Positions 16,784-24,898 of a stretch of DNA of 64,000 nucleotides are shown piece after piece (positions within the stretch are counted from its first letter, which is position 1; each line of letters opens with the position of its first letter). Where the stretch lies: assembly GCA_963558655.1 (NCBI GenBank), contig CAUWHJ010000015.1, positions 1 to 64,000 of the forward strand, written 5' to 3'. The DNA is from UMGS1590 sp963558655 (lineage in GTDB: Bacteria > Bacillota > Peptococcia > Peptococcales > Peptococcaceae). The translations under genes were made by a program, and so were the position numbers. A model generated the notes under the pieces. That model saw nothing but the letters and a program-made list of their open reading frames with translations, was not told where the DNA came from and ran no database searches.

Positions 16784-17218
16784 ATGGAAGAGATGCAGGA
16801 AGAACGCGCAGCGGCTCTTGATTTAGAAACGCTCAAGGAACGTGCTGCTCGCTGCGTTTGCAAATATTGTGGCAGTCCGCTCAAGGTGGAGCGCATCATG
16901 TATCATAATTGTGAGGCGGCGCGTAGTGAGTTGTTTTGCCCACGCTGCGACCGTATCGAATTTGGCGTTGAGCGTGAAGTGTATCTGGCGGCGAAATATT
17001 ATGTGGATACGTTCCATTTTAATTTATATCCGGGCTTGGAGGACAACGCGCAGCGCCAGCGCATGAACGTAGCGAAAATCGCCGAGATTATGGACTGGCA
17101 GAACAACAAACTTGGTATTGCCGATGAGAATGGCTTTCGCGTGCCGCTGGATGTGCAGCCGGATACCCTTGGCCGCACCAGCATCTTTCGCGCCAGCGAT
17201 TTGGAAGAAGGGGAGTGA
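16784..17218 (+). CDS. zinc-ribbon protein, first gene of a three-gene operon
   Basis: 144 residues from the ATG at 16784; AAAGGA lies about 11 bases upstream, so the start is only moderately supported and the frame stays open to 16697. Residues about 25-54 contain two CxxC knuckles (CKYCGSP and FCPRCDR), a classical zinc ribbon, followed by a region with no recognised domain (FGVEREVYLAAKYYVDTF). Five bases separate its stop from the ABC ATPase. Function unknown; the context suggests a co-regulated partner of the ATPase. Confidence 0.6.
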   Translation: MEEMQEERAAALDLETLKERAARCVCKYCGSPLKVERIMYHNCEAARSELFCPRCDRIEFGVEREVYLAAKYYVDTFHFNLYPGLEDNAQRQRMNVAKIAEIMDWQNNKLGIADENGFRVPLDVQPDTLGRTSIFRASDLEEGE

Positions 17219-17223
17219 GCGCG

Positions 17224-18057
17224 ATGGACAAACAGCCGCTCATTGATGTGCGAGGCCTTTCCTGCAAATCGGGCAGCAGCTATTTGCTTCACGATGTGAG
17301 CTGGCAGGTGTATTCCGGCGAGCATTGGGTGGTGTTTGGGCTTAATGGCAGCGGCAAGACCACGCTCTTGGGCGCTGTCGCTGGCTTTCAGCCTTATACA
17401 CATGGCAGCCTGCGTGTGTTTGGCGAAAGTTACACCGATGACAATATTTTCCGTTTGCGTCGGCGCATTAGTTTTGTTTCAAGCTCTTTTTTTGATAAAA
17501 TTGTCGGCAAAGAATCGGTGATGAATCTGGTGCTCTCAGGCCTTTTCGGCAGCCTTGGCGTGCGTGGTTTTGTCAGTGACAACGATCGCGTGCGCGCTGA
17601 AACCTTGCTTTGCGCCTTCGGGTTAGAGGACAAGATGGACTATCCATTTAGTATGCTTTCTAAAGGCGAACACCAAAATGTGCTCATCGCACGTGCCCTC
17701 CTGGCAAAGCCGGAAATTCTCATTCTTGATGAACCGGGCACCGGCTTGGATGTGTTGGCGCGCGAGAAAACCCTCTACCTTGTTGAACGTTTGGCAGAGG
17801 CCACGAACACCGCCATCATTTATGTGACCCACTATCCGGAAGAATTGCGTCCGGCTTTTGACCATTGTCTCATGCTGCGGCATGGGCGCGTATATAAAAA
17901 AGGGCCAACCGCTGACCTTTTTCGCGAAGACGTGCTCAACGACTTTTTTGCAGAACCGATCGCTTTACACACCGACGCCGATGGCCGCTACGAAGTGCGT
18001 GCGACGGAACCGGAAAGCCTGTATGCTTGCCTGAGACAACAAAAGGAGGTGCTTTGA
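17224..18057 (+). CDS. stand-alone ABC ATPase (YlmA/ModF-like, COG1119 type)
   Basis: 277 residues from the ATG at 17224 (GGGGAG 8 bases upstream); a GTG at 17215 is too close to that site. Walker A is GLNGSGKTTLLGA, the ABC signature is LSKGEHQNVLIARAL and Walker B is EILILDEPGTGLD, followed by the H-loop IIYVTHYPEEL. No permease or binding protein is encoded nearby. The best fit is the YlmA-type ATPase group, of uncertain role. It lies between a zinc-ribbon protein and an unknown protein, with 5 and 0 bases of spacing, so the three are surely co-transcribed. Confidence 0.8.
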   Translation: MDKQPLIDVRGLSCKSGSSYLLHDVSWQVYSGEHWVVFGLNGSGKTTLLGAVAGFQPYTHGSLRVFGESYTDDNIFRLRRRISFVSSSFFDKIVGKESVMNLVLSGLFGSLGVRGFVSDNDRVRAETLLCAFGLEDKMDYPFSMLSKGEHQNVLIARALLAKPEILILDEPGTGLDVLAREKTLYLVERLAEATNTAIIYVTHYPEELRPAFDHCLMLRHGRVYKKGPTADLFREDVLNDFFAEPIALHTDADGRYEVRATEPESLYACLRQQKEVL

Positions 18058-18969
18058 ATGGGTACACGCGATGATATGTGCGGCATCGATGTGGGCCGCA
18101 TGGCGGAGCTTGGCGGCTTCGCTGAAGAAATTACCATCTATGGCTGTGCCTACAAAGAAAACGGTGAAGTGCTCTACCGTGTGACTGACGACGCCGATGA
18201 AGCCTATCGTTTTTACGATGGTGCCGCGCGTAAAGGGCTTTTGCCAACCCTGCCACATATCTATGTGCGGCGGGAAATTATTCCGGCTGGTCAGCGTGAA
18301 CGTATGACCGACGAAGCCAAACGCACCTGCGCTCGTCAGATGCATGCTGCTTTTGATGCCTCTTTTTGGACACTTTTGGATACACTCGCTGCCTGCGCGC
18401 CGACAAATGGCGCTTATGAGATGCTTGAACGCCATCGCCAAGCGCTCGAAAGCCGTTATGCGCGTGAACCGCTGGCGCTCTTTTCTGTCTTTCTTGACGA
18501 AGCCTTGCGCCGTCATCGTCTGACGCGAGAGGCTTATGAACATTTTGCCGTCTGGGTACAGGAAAACGAAGAAAAAATGGCCGACGACTGGATTGTTAAA
18601 GAACGCAACGAACGGACCTTTTATGGCTTTGCCAGTGGTGATTCTGCCGATGCCCTGCGTTTGCAAGTGGATACCGCACCATACAACCTGCTTGAAAAAC
18701 AACAAGCGTTGCGCCTGCAAGGGAAAAACGTGACTCCAATGTTCTGCCAAACCATGCAGTATAGAGAAAGTGCTGAACTGCCAAAAGTGCGCCGCCAGTT
18801 TCAGGAATGGCTGAAAGATACTGCTGTGCAAGTGGCACTGCCATTTGAAACTGCTCTCACCAGCGGCGATACACCAAAAGCACCGTTTGCGGCAGCCGAC
18901 TATGAAACGCTCTCAGAAGCCGCCCGCCGGACCCTCGACTATTACCTGCATCTTTGGGGGTTGGCTTAA
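18058..18969 (+). CDS. hypothetical protein, third gene of the ABC ATPase operon
   Basis: 303 residues; the ATG directly follows the ATPase stop, and GGAGGTGCTT inside the ATPase end provides the ribosome site. No signal peptide or membrane helix. It is charged and mostly helical (for example RHRQALESRY; FAVWVQENEEKMADDW) and I recognise no catalytic motif. The tight coupling suggests it works with the ATPase, but no function can be assigned. Confidence 0.65.
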   Translation: MGTRDDMCGIDVGRMAELGGFAEEITIYGCAYKENGEVLYRVTDDADEAYRFYDGAARKGLLPTLPHIYVRREIIPAGQRERMTDEAKRTCARQMHAAFDASFWTLLDTLAACAPTNGAYEMLERHRQALESRYAREPLALFSVFLDEALRRHRLTREAYEHFAVWVQENEEKMADDWIVKERNERTFYGFASGDSADALRLQVDTAPYNLLEKQQALRLQGKNVTPMFCQTMQYRESAELPKVRRQFQEWLKDTAVQVALPFETALTSGDTPKAPFAAADYETLSEAARRTLDYYLHLWGLA

Positions 18970-18988
18970 AAATTCTATCATGATACAT

Positions 18989-19033
18989 AAAGACCCTCGC
19001 TAACGGGAGAATATTCCGTTGGCGAGGGTCTTC
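18989..19033. terminator. bidirectional hairpin between convergent genes
   Basis: AAGACCCTCGCTAACGG / CCGTTGGCGAGGGTCTT stem (17 bp, one G-T pair); the T-run is short on both sides. Confidence 0.6.
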
Positions 19034-19040
19034 GTTGTAG

Positions 19041-19967
19041 TTAGTACTGTGTTGCCTGTTCTTGGACCAAAGCGGTAAAAGCCTGGCTGACAGGATCGTA
19101 TTCAGGCTGTGCGTTGGTGGCAAGCATGATGTCAATAGTTAAATCTTCTTCAAAAGGAACGAAAACAACATCGTTATCGTTGAAGAGCAAACTGAAATCA
19201 GACATCCGCCTGCTCCCAAACCCGACATAACGGCCCGAGGCGATAAGTTGCCCGTAAAGCTGGCGACTTTGAGTGAGAAGTGCCGGCTCAATCTTGCCCA
19301 GACGCTGCAGGAGCTTGGTTAAAGGATGGGTTTCGCTGATATCTGTTTGCAACATAGCAATCGGTTGTTGCAACATCTCATTGACAGATATTTGCTTACG
19401 TTTCGCTAAAGGCGATTGGGCACTGACAATACAAATATATTCATCTTTTGTAAAAGGTGTTAAATGAATTTGTTCGATGTATGGTGTGTAGACATCGCGC
19501 AGATGTTCATTGTGCATGATGACCACCAAAGCGATACTGTCACGATGCAAAGAAATATATTGCATACAATCAAGGGTGTTGGCCTCGCGAATTTTGTAAC
19601 GTACCCGTGGATAAAGCGCGCTGAATTGTTCTAATAGAGAAGGCATGGCAATAGCATTGGCAATCGGTGCACCCCAGACAAGCAGATCACCCTCGAGATT
19701 TTTCTGACGCTCGATGTGTGCAATATCTAACCGAACCTGTTGAAACGCACGCGATGTTTCGCGCGCCACTGGCAGGAAAATTTCACCAGCAGGTGTTAGC
19801 GTCATGCCCTTGGGACTACGCACGAAAAGCTGGGCCTTCATTTCTTCTTCCAACTGGCGAATGATTTTACTGACACTTTGATGCGTGGTATAAAATTCCA
19901 GACTGGTTTTGGTGATGGAATGATTTTCAGCCAGCGCAATGAAATATTTAATGTGTTCTGCACGCAT
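19041..19967 (-). CDS. LysR-family regulator, unit 1
   Basis: 308 residues; GGAG 8 bases before the ATG. The N-terminal winged HTH (residues 1-60: HIKYFIALAENHSITKTSLE, then THQSVSKIIRQLEEEM) and a substrate-binding-type effector domain (about 90-300) are complete. It is transcribed away from the alkaline-phosphatase-family gene at 20145 and is a paralogue of the regulator at 23796-24722; both open with nearly the same HTH (SITKTSLEFYTTHQ vs SINKTSLEFYTTHQ). A LysR-like box sits in the divergent gap (20069-20083). It probably activates the hydrolase, and perhaps the permease, in response to the imported compound. Confidence 0.88.
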   Translation of the reverse strand: MRAEHIKYFIALAENHSITKTSLEFYTTHQSVSKIIRQLEEEMKAQLFVRSPKGMTLTPAGEIFLPVARETSRAFQQVRLDIAHIERQKNLEGDLLVWGAPIANAIAMPSLLEQFSALYPRVRYKIREANTLDCMQYISLHRDSIALVVIMHNEHLRDVYTPYIEQIHLTPFTKDEYICIVSAQSPLAKRKQISVNEMLQQPIAMLQTDISETHPLTKLLQRLGKIEPALLTQSRQLYGQLIASGRYVGFGSRRMSDFSLLFNDNDVVFVPFEEDLTIDIMLATNAQPEYDPVSQAFTALVQEQATQY

Positions 19968-20068
19968 GATGATATCTCCTTCTCATGATGTAGGTACTTT
20001 ATCAAGTAAGAATGAAAAAGCCTGCAACGATTTCTTACAAGATTTGAAAATCGTGTAATAAGCTGAAC

Positions 20069-20120
20069 CTATGCGATCTATAAGAGCTATTCTATAATAA
20101 AACCATCAAATCAATCAACT
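20069..20120 (+). promoter_or_regulatory. LysR box and promoter of hydrolase 1
   Basis: CTATGCGATCTATAA (20069-20083) is a near-dyad, CTAT-N7-ATAA, containing a T-N11-A motif, centred about 20 bp upstream of a TATAAT at 20093. From that -10 element, 28 bases (20093-20120) are identical to the copy before hydrolase 2. Confidence 0.6.
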
Positions 20121-20144
20121 AACTTTTTGAAGGAGTGTTTCATT

Positions 20145-22154
20145 ATGGCTTTGACAGACAAAGTATTGATGCTCGGCGTTGATGGGTTAGACCCATCTCT
20201 GACAAGAAAATTCGTTGACGAAGGTAAGTTGCCTAACATTAAAAAATTTATTGAGAGTGGTGCTCAGAAGCATGATTTGAAGCTCTTATGCACACCACCA
20301 ACTATTACGCCGCCGCTGTGGACGACTCTGGCTACCGGTGCCCTGCCTGTGACCCATGGGATTACTTGCTTCTGGCGTCAAGATCCGGTACATTTGGATA
20401 CTGCCGGCTACAATCTTGATAGTCGTCTTTGTCATGCAGAAGCTTTATGGAATGTGACTGCTGAAGCAGGTCTTAAGACCCTCGTATGGCATTGGCCTGG
20501 CAGCTCCTGGCCTCCAACCTCCGACAGCCCTAACCTCCACGTTGTCGATGGCACTCAGCCAGCCGCACCAAACAGTGGTGTAGCAAAAATTGAAATGGAA
20601 AAGATGACCTATGCAAGCACCCGTTTCAAAGAAGTGCTTTATAAGCCAGGTGCTACCAACAACACTGGTGCAGGTTGCGTCATTGAAGATGTGCCGGAAG
20701 CCGATGATACCTTTAATATAGGTGGCGTTATTGCCGGCGATATGAGCATGCGCAACATCATCCTCAAGCAGAGCGATGGGGAAGATGGTGTCGAAGATGT
20801 TCCGATCGATCTCTGCAACTCTCCCGTTAAAGAAGCCAAGGGTTGGGCAGATGCTCCGGAAGGCGCTAAAGAGTTTTATGTTGTTACCTCTAATGGTTTG
20901 GTACGTCGTCCATGTCTCATTCTTAAAAATGAAGAAGGTAAGTATGACCGTGTCGCTTACTATCATAGCAAGAAGGATTCAGAGCCAATCGTTACTCTGA
21001 AAGTTGGCGAATATGTATCTGATGTGGTGGATGAATTCATCCATAAAGACCAAAAGGTTCTTGGTAACCGCAATATGTTGCTTCGGTCCATGAGCGACGA
21101 TGGGGATGAAATCCATCTCTGGATGAGTAAGGCGTTTGATATTTCCCATGATAACCTCTTCCACCCACGCTCCCTTTATAAACAGGTCGTTGAAAACTGC
21201 GGTCATATCCCACCAAACCCATCTTTCGGCGGTAAACAACTGAAAGTCGTCAATAATATCATTTTGCCAACTTGGGATGTACTTTGCCAGTGGCAGGCCG
21301 ATGCTTTGAACTATCTCATCGACACCAATGGTTATGACGTTGTCTTCAGTCATATTCATAACGTAGACGGCATGGGTCACATGTTCTGGTACTATGGCAA
21401 AAACCGTCCAATCATGGATAAAATGGAAGAAGAAGGCTACCAGAAAGCCATCGAAGAAGTTTATCTGCAAACAGACCGCTACCTTGGCCGCTTCCTCCAC
21501 TATCTGGATGAAGGCTGGACCATCACCATCTTCTCTGACCATGGCCTGCTGACCCCAGAAGAAGAAAAACCACTCATCGGCGATGCCTTTGGCTGCAACG
21601 TTGGTGTCATGAGCGAGCTTGGTTTCACTGTTTTGAAGAAAGACGAAAACGGCAACCCAATCAAAGAAATCGATTGGGAAAAGACCCGTGCGGTTGCTAC
21701 TCGTGGCGGACAGATCTACATCAACCTTAAAGGTAAATACCCAACCGGTATTGTAGACCCAGCCGATAAATATGAATTGGAACGTGAAATCATCGATGCA
21801 TTGTACAGCTATCGTTTGAATGGCAAACGTGTCATCTCCGTGGCTATGCGTAACAAAGATGCCGTGAACCTCGGCACCGGTGGCCCAGAATGTGGCGACA
21901 TACTCTATTGGCTCGAAGAAGGCGTTAACCGTCTCCATGGCGATGCACTGCCAGAAGTAGAAGGTTATAAAGATACGTGTGTAACGCCAATCTTCATTGC
22001 AGCAGGTAAAGGGTTCAAGAAAGGCTATGAATGCGAACGCATCATTCGCCAGGCTGATATGGCACCAACACTTGCTTATATGCTCGGGGTGCGTATGCCA
22101 AAACAATGCGAAGGTGCGGTTGCTTACCAAATCCTTGAAGATTCCGGAATTTGA
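20145..22154 (+). CDS. alkaline phosphatase superfamily hydrolase, copy 1
   Basis: 669 residues from the ATG at 20145 (AAGGAGTG 8 bases upstream). Matches the type I phosphodiesterase/nucleotide pyrophosphatase branch (PF01663). Asp13 in LGVDGLDP is the first metal ligand, Thr55 in PTITPPLWTTLATG the likely nucleophile, and later ligands are in NVDGMGHMFW and IFSDHGLLTPEE. There is no signal peptide or membrane helix, so it acts in the cytoplasm, unlike classical alkaline phosphatases. It probably cleaves a phosphate, phosphonate or sulfate ester; the sequence does not show which. A terminator (22193-22233) separates it from the permease. Its closest relative is the copy at 24899-26914, with about 650 bp of identical DNA in the 3' half. 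Confidence 0.85.
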   Translation: MALTDKVLMLGVDGLDPSLTRKFVDEGKLPNIKKFIESGAQKHDLKLLCTPPTITPPLWTTLATGALPVTHGITCFWRQDPVHLDTAGYNLDSRLCHAEALWNVTAEAGLKTLVWHWPGSSWPPTSDSPNLHVVDGTQPAAPNSGVAKIEMEKMTYASTRFKEVLYKPGATNNTGAGCVIEDVPEADDTFNIGGVIAGDMSMRNIILKQSDGEDGVEDVPIDLCNSPVKEAKGWADAPEGAKEFYVVTSNGLVRRPCLILKNEEGKYDRVAYYHSKKDSEPIVTLKVGEYVSDVVDEFIHKDQKVLGNRNMLLRSMSDDGDEIHLWMSKAFDISHDNLFHPRSLYKQVVENCGHIPPNPSFGGKQLKVVNNIILPTWDVLCQWQADALNYLIDTNGYDVVFSHIHNVDGMGHMFWYYGKNRPIMDKMEEEGYQKAIEEVYLQTDRYLGRFLHYLDEGWTITIFSDHGLLTPEEEKPLIGDAFGCNVGVMSELGFTVLKKDENGNPIKEIDWEKTRAVATRGGQIYINLKGKYPTGIVDPADKYELEREIIDALYSYRLNGKRVISVAMRNKDAVNLGTGGPECGDILYWLEEGVNRLHGDALPEVEGYKDTCVTPIFIAAGKGFKKGYECERIIRQADMAPTLAYMLGVRMPKQCEGAVAYQILEDSGI

Positions 22155-22192
22155 GTGTAAATACTTTTCATACGCTTCCGTAATTTAAATTT

Positions 22193-22233
22193 TGCACGGG
22201 ACATTATCTTGCAGGTGTCCCGTGCATTTTTTT
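22193..22233 (+). terminator. terminator between hydrolase 1 and permease 1
   Basis: TGCACGGGACA / TGTCCCGTGCA stem, then T7. The permease therefore depends on readthrough or its own promoter. Confidence 0.88.
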
Positions 22234-22287
22234 AAATCATTTTATATAAATAAAATTGATTAAATACATATGAGAGAAGGGCTGGCC

Positions 22288-23733
22288 ATGTCAGAAACAA
22301 TCGTTAAACGCAATCTTTTACCACTGCATATTGTGATAATGTTTACACTGATTATAGGTTTTCATTTCGTACCGCCGGCTGCCGGGATTACTCAGGGCGG
22401 AATGAATTTGATTGGCATATTCTTAGCAATGCTTTATGGTTGGACTTTTTGTGATCTTTTATGGGTAAGTATGTTGGGGATTGTGGCTATTGCTTTCAGT
22501 GGTGTGGTGACGCTGCCAGAATTTCTCGTGATGGGTTTTGGCAGTGATACCTTGGTATACATCCTGTTTATTTTCTTTTTTACAGGTGTTATCTCTGATG
22601 TTGGTTTGATTGACTATATTTCCAATAAGATGATTAGCTTCAAGTTCCTCACAGGACGTCCATGGTTATTTTCTACCTTTATCATCATAGGTTCGTATAT
22701 TTCCGCTGCATTTATCAATATGTTTGCAGCTATGATTGTATTTTGGGAAATTATTTTTATTGTGTCTGGGCGATTTGGTTTTCAGAAAAAAGATAAGTGG
22801 CCAACATTGATGATTTTAGGTGTAGCAATGACCAGCGTTGTTGGTGGTGCTGTTATGCCATATAAACCAGTGCCAATGGTAGTTCTTTCTACATATAGTG
22901 AAACGGCTGGCGTACCAATGGATTTTGCAAAATACATTATTTTTGCGCTGCCAATCACATTCTTGATTATGATGTTTTACATGCTGATTTGTCGTTTTAT
23001 CTTCCGCCCGGATTTGAAGGAGCTTGTGCATATCAGTGTGGATTTTGCTGATCCAAGCAAGATGCATTTGGACAAAAAACAGAAAGTTGCCATTGCTTTT
23101 TTACTTATTTTTATTTTTATGATGGTATCGCCTAGTGTTCTTCCAGATGATTTTATTTTGAATACAATCATTTCAGTATTGGGAAATAGTGGGACTATCT
23201 TTGTGTTGTTGATTGCAATGTTTTGGATTAAGTTTGATGGTGAACCGATGGCAAATTTTAGTAAGCTGGCGAAGCATGTGAATTATGATATGTGGGTAAC
23301 AATGTGTTTTGTGATACCATTTGCCAGTGTATTTACCAGTGATGCTACAGGTATTAAAGATACTATTGTTTCTATTATGCACCCGCTTTTGGCAGGAAAA
23401 AGTGAAATGGTCTTTATTGTATTGGCGATTGCTATTGCCACTATTTTAACTAATATTGCCAACAATATGGTTGTTGGCGCTGTCTTTGCTACTCTTATTG
23501 TCACCATTGGTAGCAGTATGGGGATGGAAGTGGCGCCAATTATTGCCATCTTGGTTGTGGCAGTAAATCTATCTCTAGCAACGCCAGCGGCTTGTCCAAA
23601 TATGGCTATGACTTTTGCGATGAGGGATTGGGTGCGAGCTACTGACCTTTATAAATATGCAACATTGACCGTATTGTTATGTTTGATTTTTACATTAGTC
23701 GTTGCCTTGCCTTGGGCAAATGTGGTGTACTGA
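22288..23733 (+). CDS. SLC13/ArsB-like anion permease, copy 1
   Basis: 481 residues from the ATG at 22288 (GAGAAGGG 7 bases upstream). Eleven to twelve hydrophobic segments. Internal features fit the ion-transporter superfamily of SLC13 (DASS) and related anion carriers: VISDVGLIDYISNKM in the first half, and in the second half NIANNMVVGAVFATLIVTIGS and the helix-break motif SLATPAACPNMAM. Likely imports a small organic anion with Na+ or H+. Paired with a hydrolase and a LysR regulator in a unit that is duplicated downstream (27083-28525). Confidence 0.8.
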   Translation: MSETIVKRNLLPLHIVIMFTLIIGFHFVPPAAGITQGGMNLIGIFLAMLYGWTFCDLLWVSMLGIVAIAFSGVVTLPEFLVMGFGSDTLVYILFIFFFTGVISDVGLIDYISNKMISFKFLTGRPWLFSTFIIIGSYISAAFINMFAAMIVFWEIIFIVSGRFGFQKKDKWPTLMILGVAMTSVVGGAVMPYKPVPMVVLSTYSETAGVPMDFAKYIIFALPITFLIMMFYMLICRFIFRPDLKELVHISVDFADPSKMHLDKKQKVAIAFLLIFIFMMVSPSVLPDDFILNTIISVLGNSGTIFVLLIAMFWIKFDGEPMANFSKLAKHVNYDMWVTMCFVIPFASVFTSDATGIKDTIVSIMHPLLAGKSEMVFIVLAIAIATILTNIANNMVVGAVFATLIVTIGSSMGMEVAPIIAILVVAVNLSLATPAACPNMAMTFAMRDWVRATDLYKYATLTVLLCLIFTLVVALPWANVVY

Positions 23734-23757
23734 TGTATAGTTGTTTGATAAATAAGA

Positions 23758-23786
23758 CAAAGCCCTTCGTCAGAAGGGCTTTATTG
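23758..23786. terminator. bidirectional terminator after permease 1 and LysR 2
   Basis: AAAGCCCTTC / GAAGGGCTTT stem with a short loop, T on both sides, between convergent genes. Confidence 0.75.
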
Positions 23787-23795
23787 TATGTGTGT

Positions 23796-24722
23796 TTATT
23801 TTGTGTGGTGTTGTTCTTTGACCAGTTCGACAAAGGTGTTGCTGATGGGATCAAGTTCGGCGTGGAGGTTTGTGGCAAGCATGAGGTCGAGCGTGAGGTC
23901 TTCGTCAAAGGGGAGTGCTATGACATCGTTATCGGAGAAAAGAACATTTTCTTCGCGACAACGGCGGCTGGAGATGGCGAGATATTTTCCTGAGATGATG
24001 GATTGCGCCAGTAAGCGTGTTGAGGAGGTGGTCAGCGGAATATCTGAGTGGCAGAAACGCTGCATAAGTTGGCGCAGGGGATGATTTTCGTTGGCGTCGG
24101 GCAAAATGGTGGTGACAGGGTAGGTGGAAAATTCTTTGAAAGAGATGCTTTTTCGCTCGGACAATGGAGAAGAGGCGCTGACGAGGCAAACGTATTCATC
24201 TTGTTCAAGGGGGTAGAGATGTACTTGGTCAAGATAAGGTTGGTAAAAATCGTGAAAGTCGGGGTTGTGCAAAAGTACCACTAAGCCAAGGACATTTTTA
24301 TGTAGAGAGACGTAACTCAAGATGTCGCTGGTGTTGGCTTCGTTGATTTGATAATGGACGTTCGGATACAATGTTGCATAATCATCTAAAAGTGTTGGTA
24401 GCAATGTGTAGGTTGAGAGAGGGACGCCATAGAGGGTGAGCATTCCAGACAAATCTTTGTTGCGATTTCTGTTTTGGATTTCTAATTGTACGCGATGCAA
24501 ATCCTTAATACAATGTTCAGCTACTGGCAACAACAGAGCACCTTCTTCAGTTAACTCCATGCCTTTGGGACTGCGCGTAAAGAGTGGTGCGCCTATTTCA
24601 TCTTCAAGTTGACGGATGGCTTTGCTGATGCCCTGATGTGTGGTATAAAACTCCAGACTGGTTTTGTTGATGGATTGGGTGTTAGCGATAGAAATAAAAT
24701 ATTTGAGTTGTTCAAGACGCAT
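23796..24722 (-). CDS. LysR-family regulator, unit 2
   Basis: 308 residues; GGAGGG 7-8 bases before the ATG. Full-length LysR protein with HTH (LEQLKYFISIANTQSINKTS, then THQGISKAIRQLEDE) and effector domain. Same length as, and clearly paralogous to, the regulator at 19041-19967, but more diverged than the hydrolases are. Divergent from hydrolase 2, with a dyad CTATTCGTTGTATAG at 24819-24833 in the gap. Probable activator of unit 2. Confidence 0.88.
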   Translation of the reverse strand: MRLEQLKYFISIANTQSINKTSLEFYTTHQGISKAIRQLEDEIGAPLFTRSPKGMELTEEGALLLPVAEHCIKDLHRVQLEIQNRNRNKDLSGMLTLYGVPLSTYTLLPTLLDDYATLYPNVHYQINEANTSDILSYVSLHKNVLGLVVLLHNPDFHDFYQPYLDQVHLYPLEQDEYVCLVSASSPLSERKSISFKEFSTYPVTTILPDANENHPLRQLMQRFCHSDIPLTTSSTRLLAQSIISGKYLAISSRRCREENVLFSDNDVIALPFDEDLTLDLMLATNLHAELDPISNTFVELVKEQHHTK

Positions 24723-24818
24723 GACGAACCCTCCTTTTGGTAGCGTTCATGTGATGGCAATGATTTAGGGTTGCAACTTCTCGTTGCTACTATAAGGTGA
24801 TCTGGCAATGAACAGAAT

Positions 24819-24870
24819 CTATTCGTTGTATAGAAACCATTTTATAATAAAACCATCAAATCAATCAACT
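24819..24870 (+). promoter_or_regulatory. LysR box and promoter of hydrolase 2
   Basis: CTATTCGTTGTATAG (24819-24833) is a perfect CTAT-N7-ATAG dyad. TATAAT at 24843-24848 begins a 28-base segment (24843-24870) identical to the one before hydrolase 1, while flanking bases differ. Confidence 0.65.
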
Positions 24871-24898
24871 TTATTTATTACAAAGGAGTGTTTTGAAC

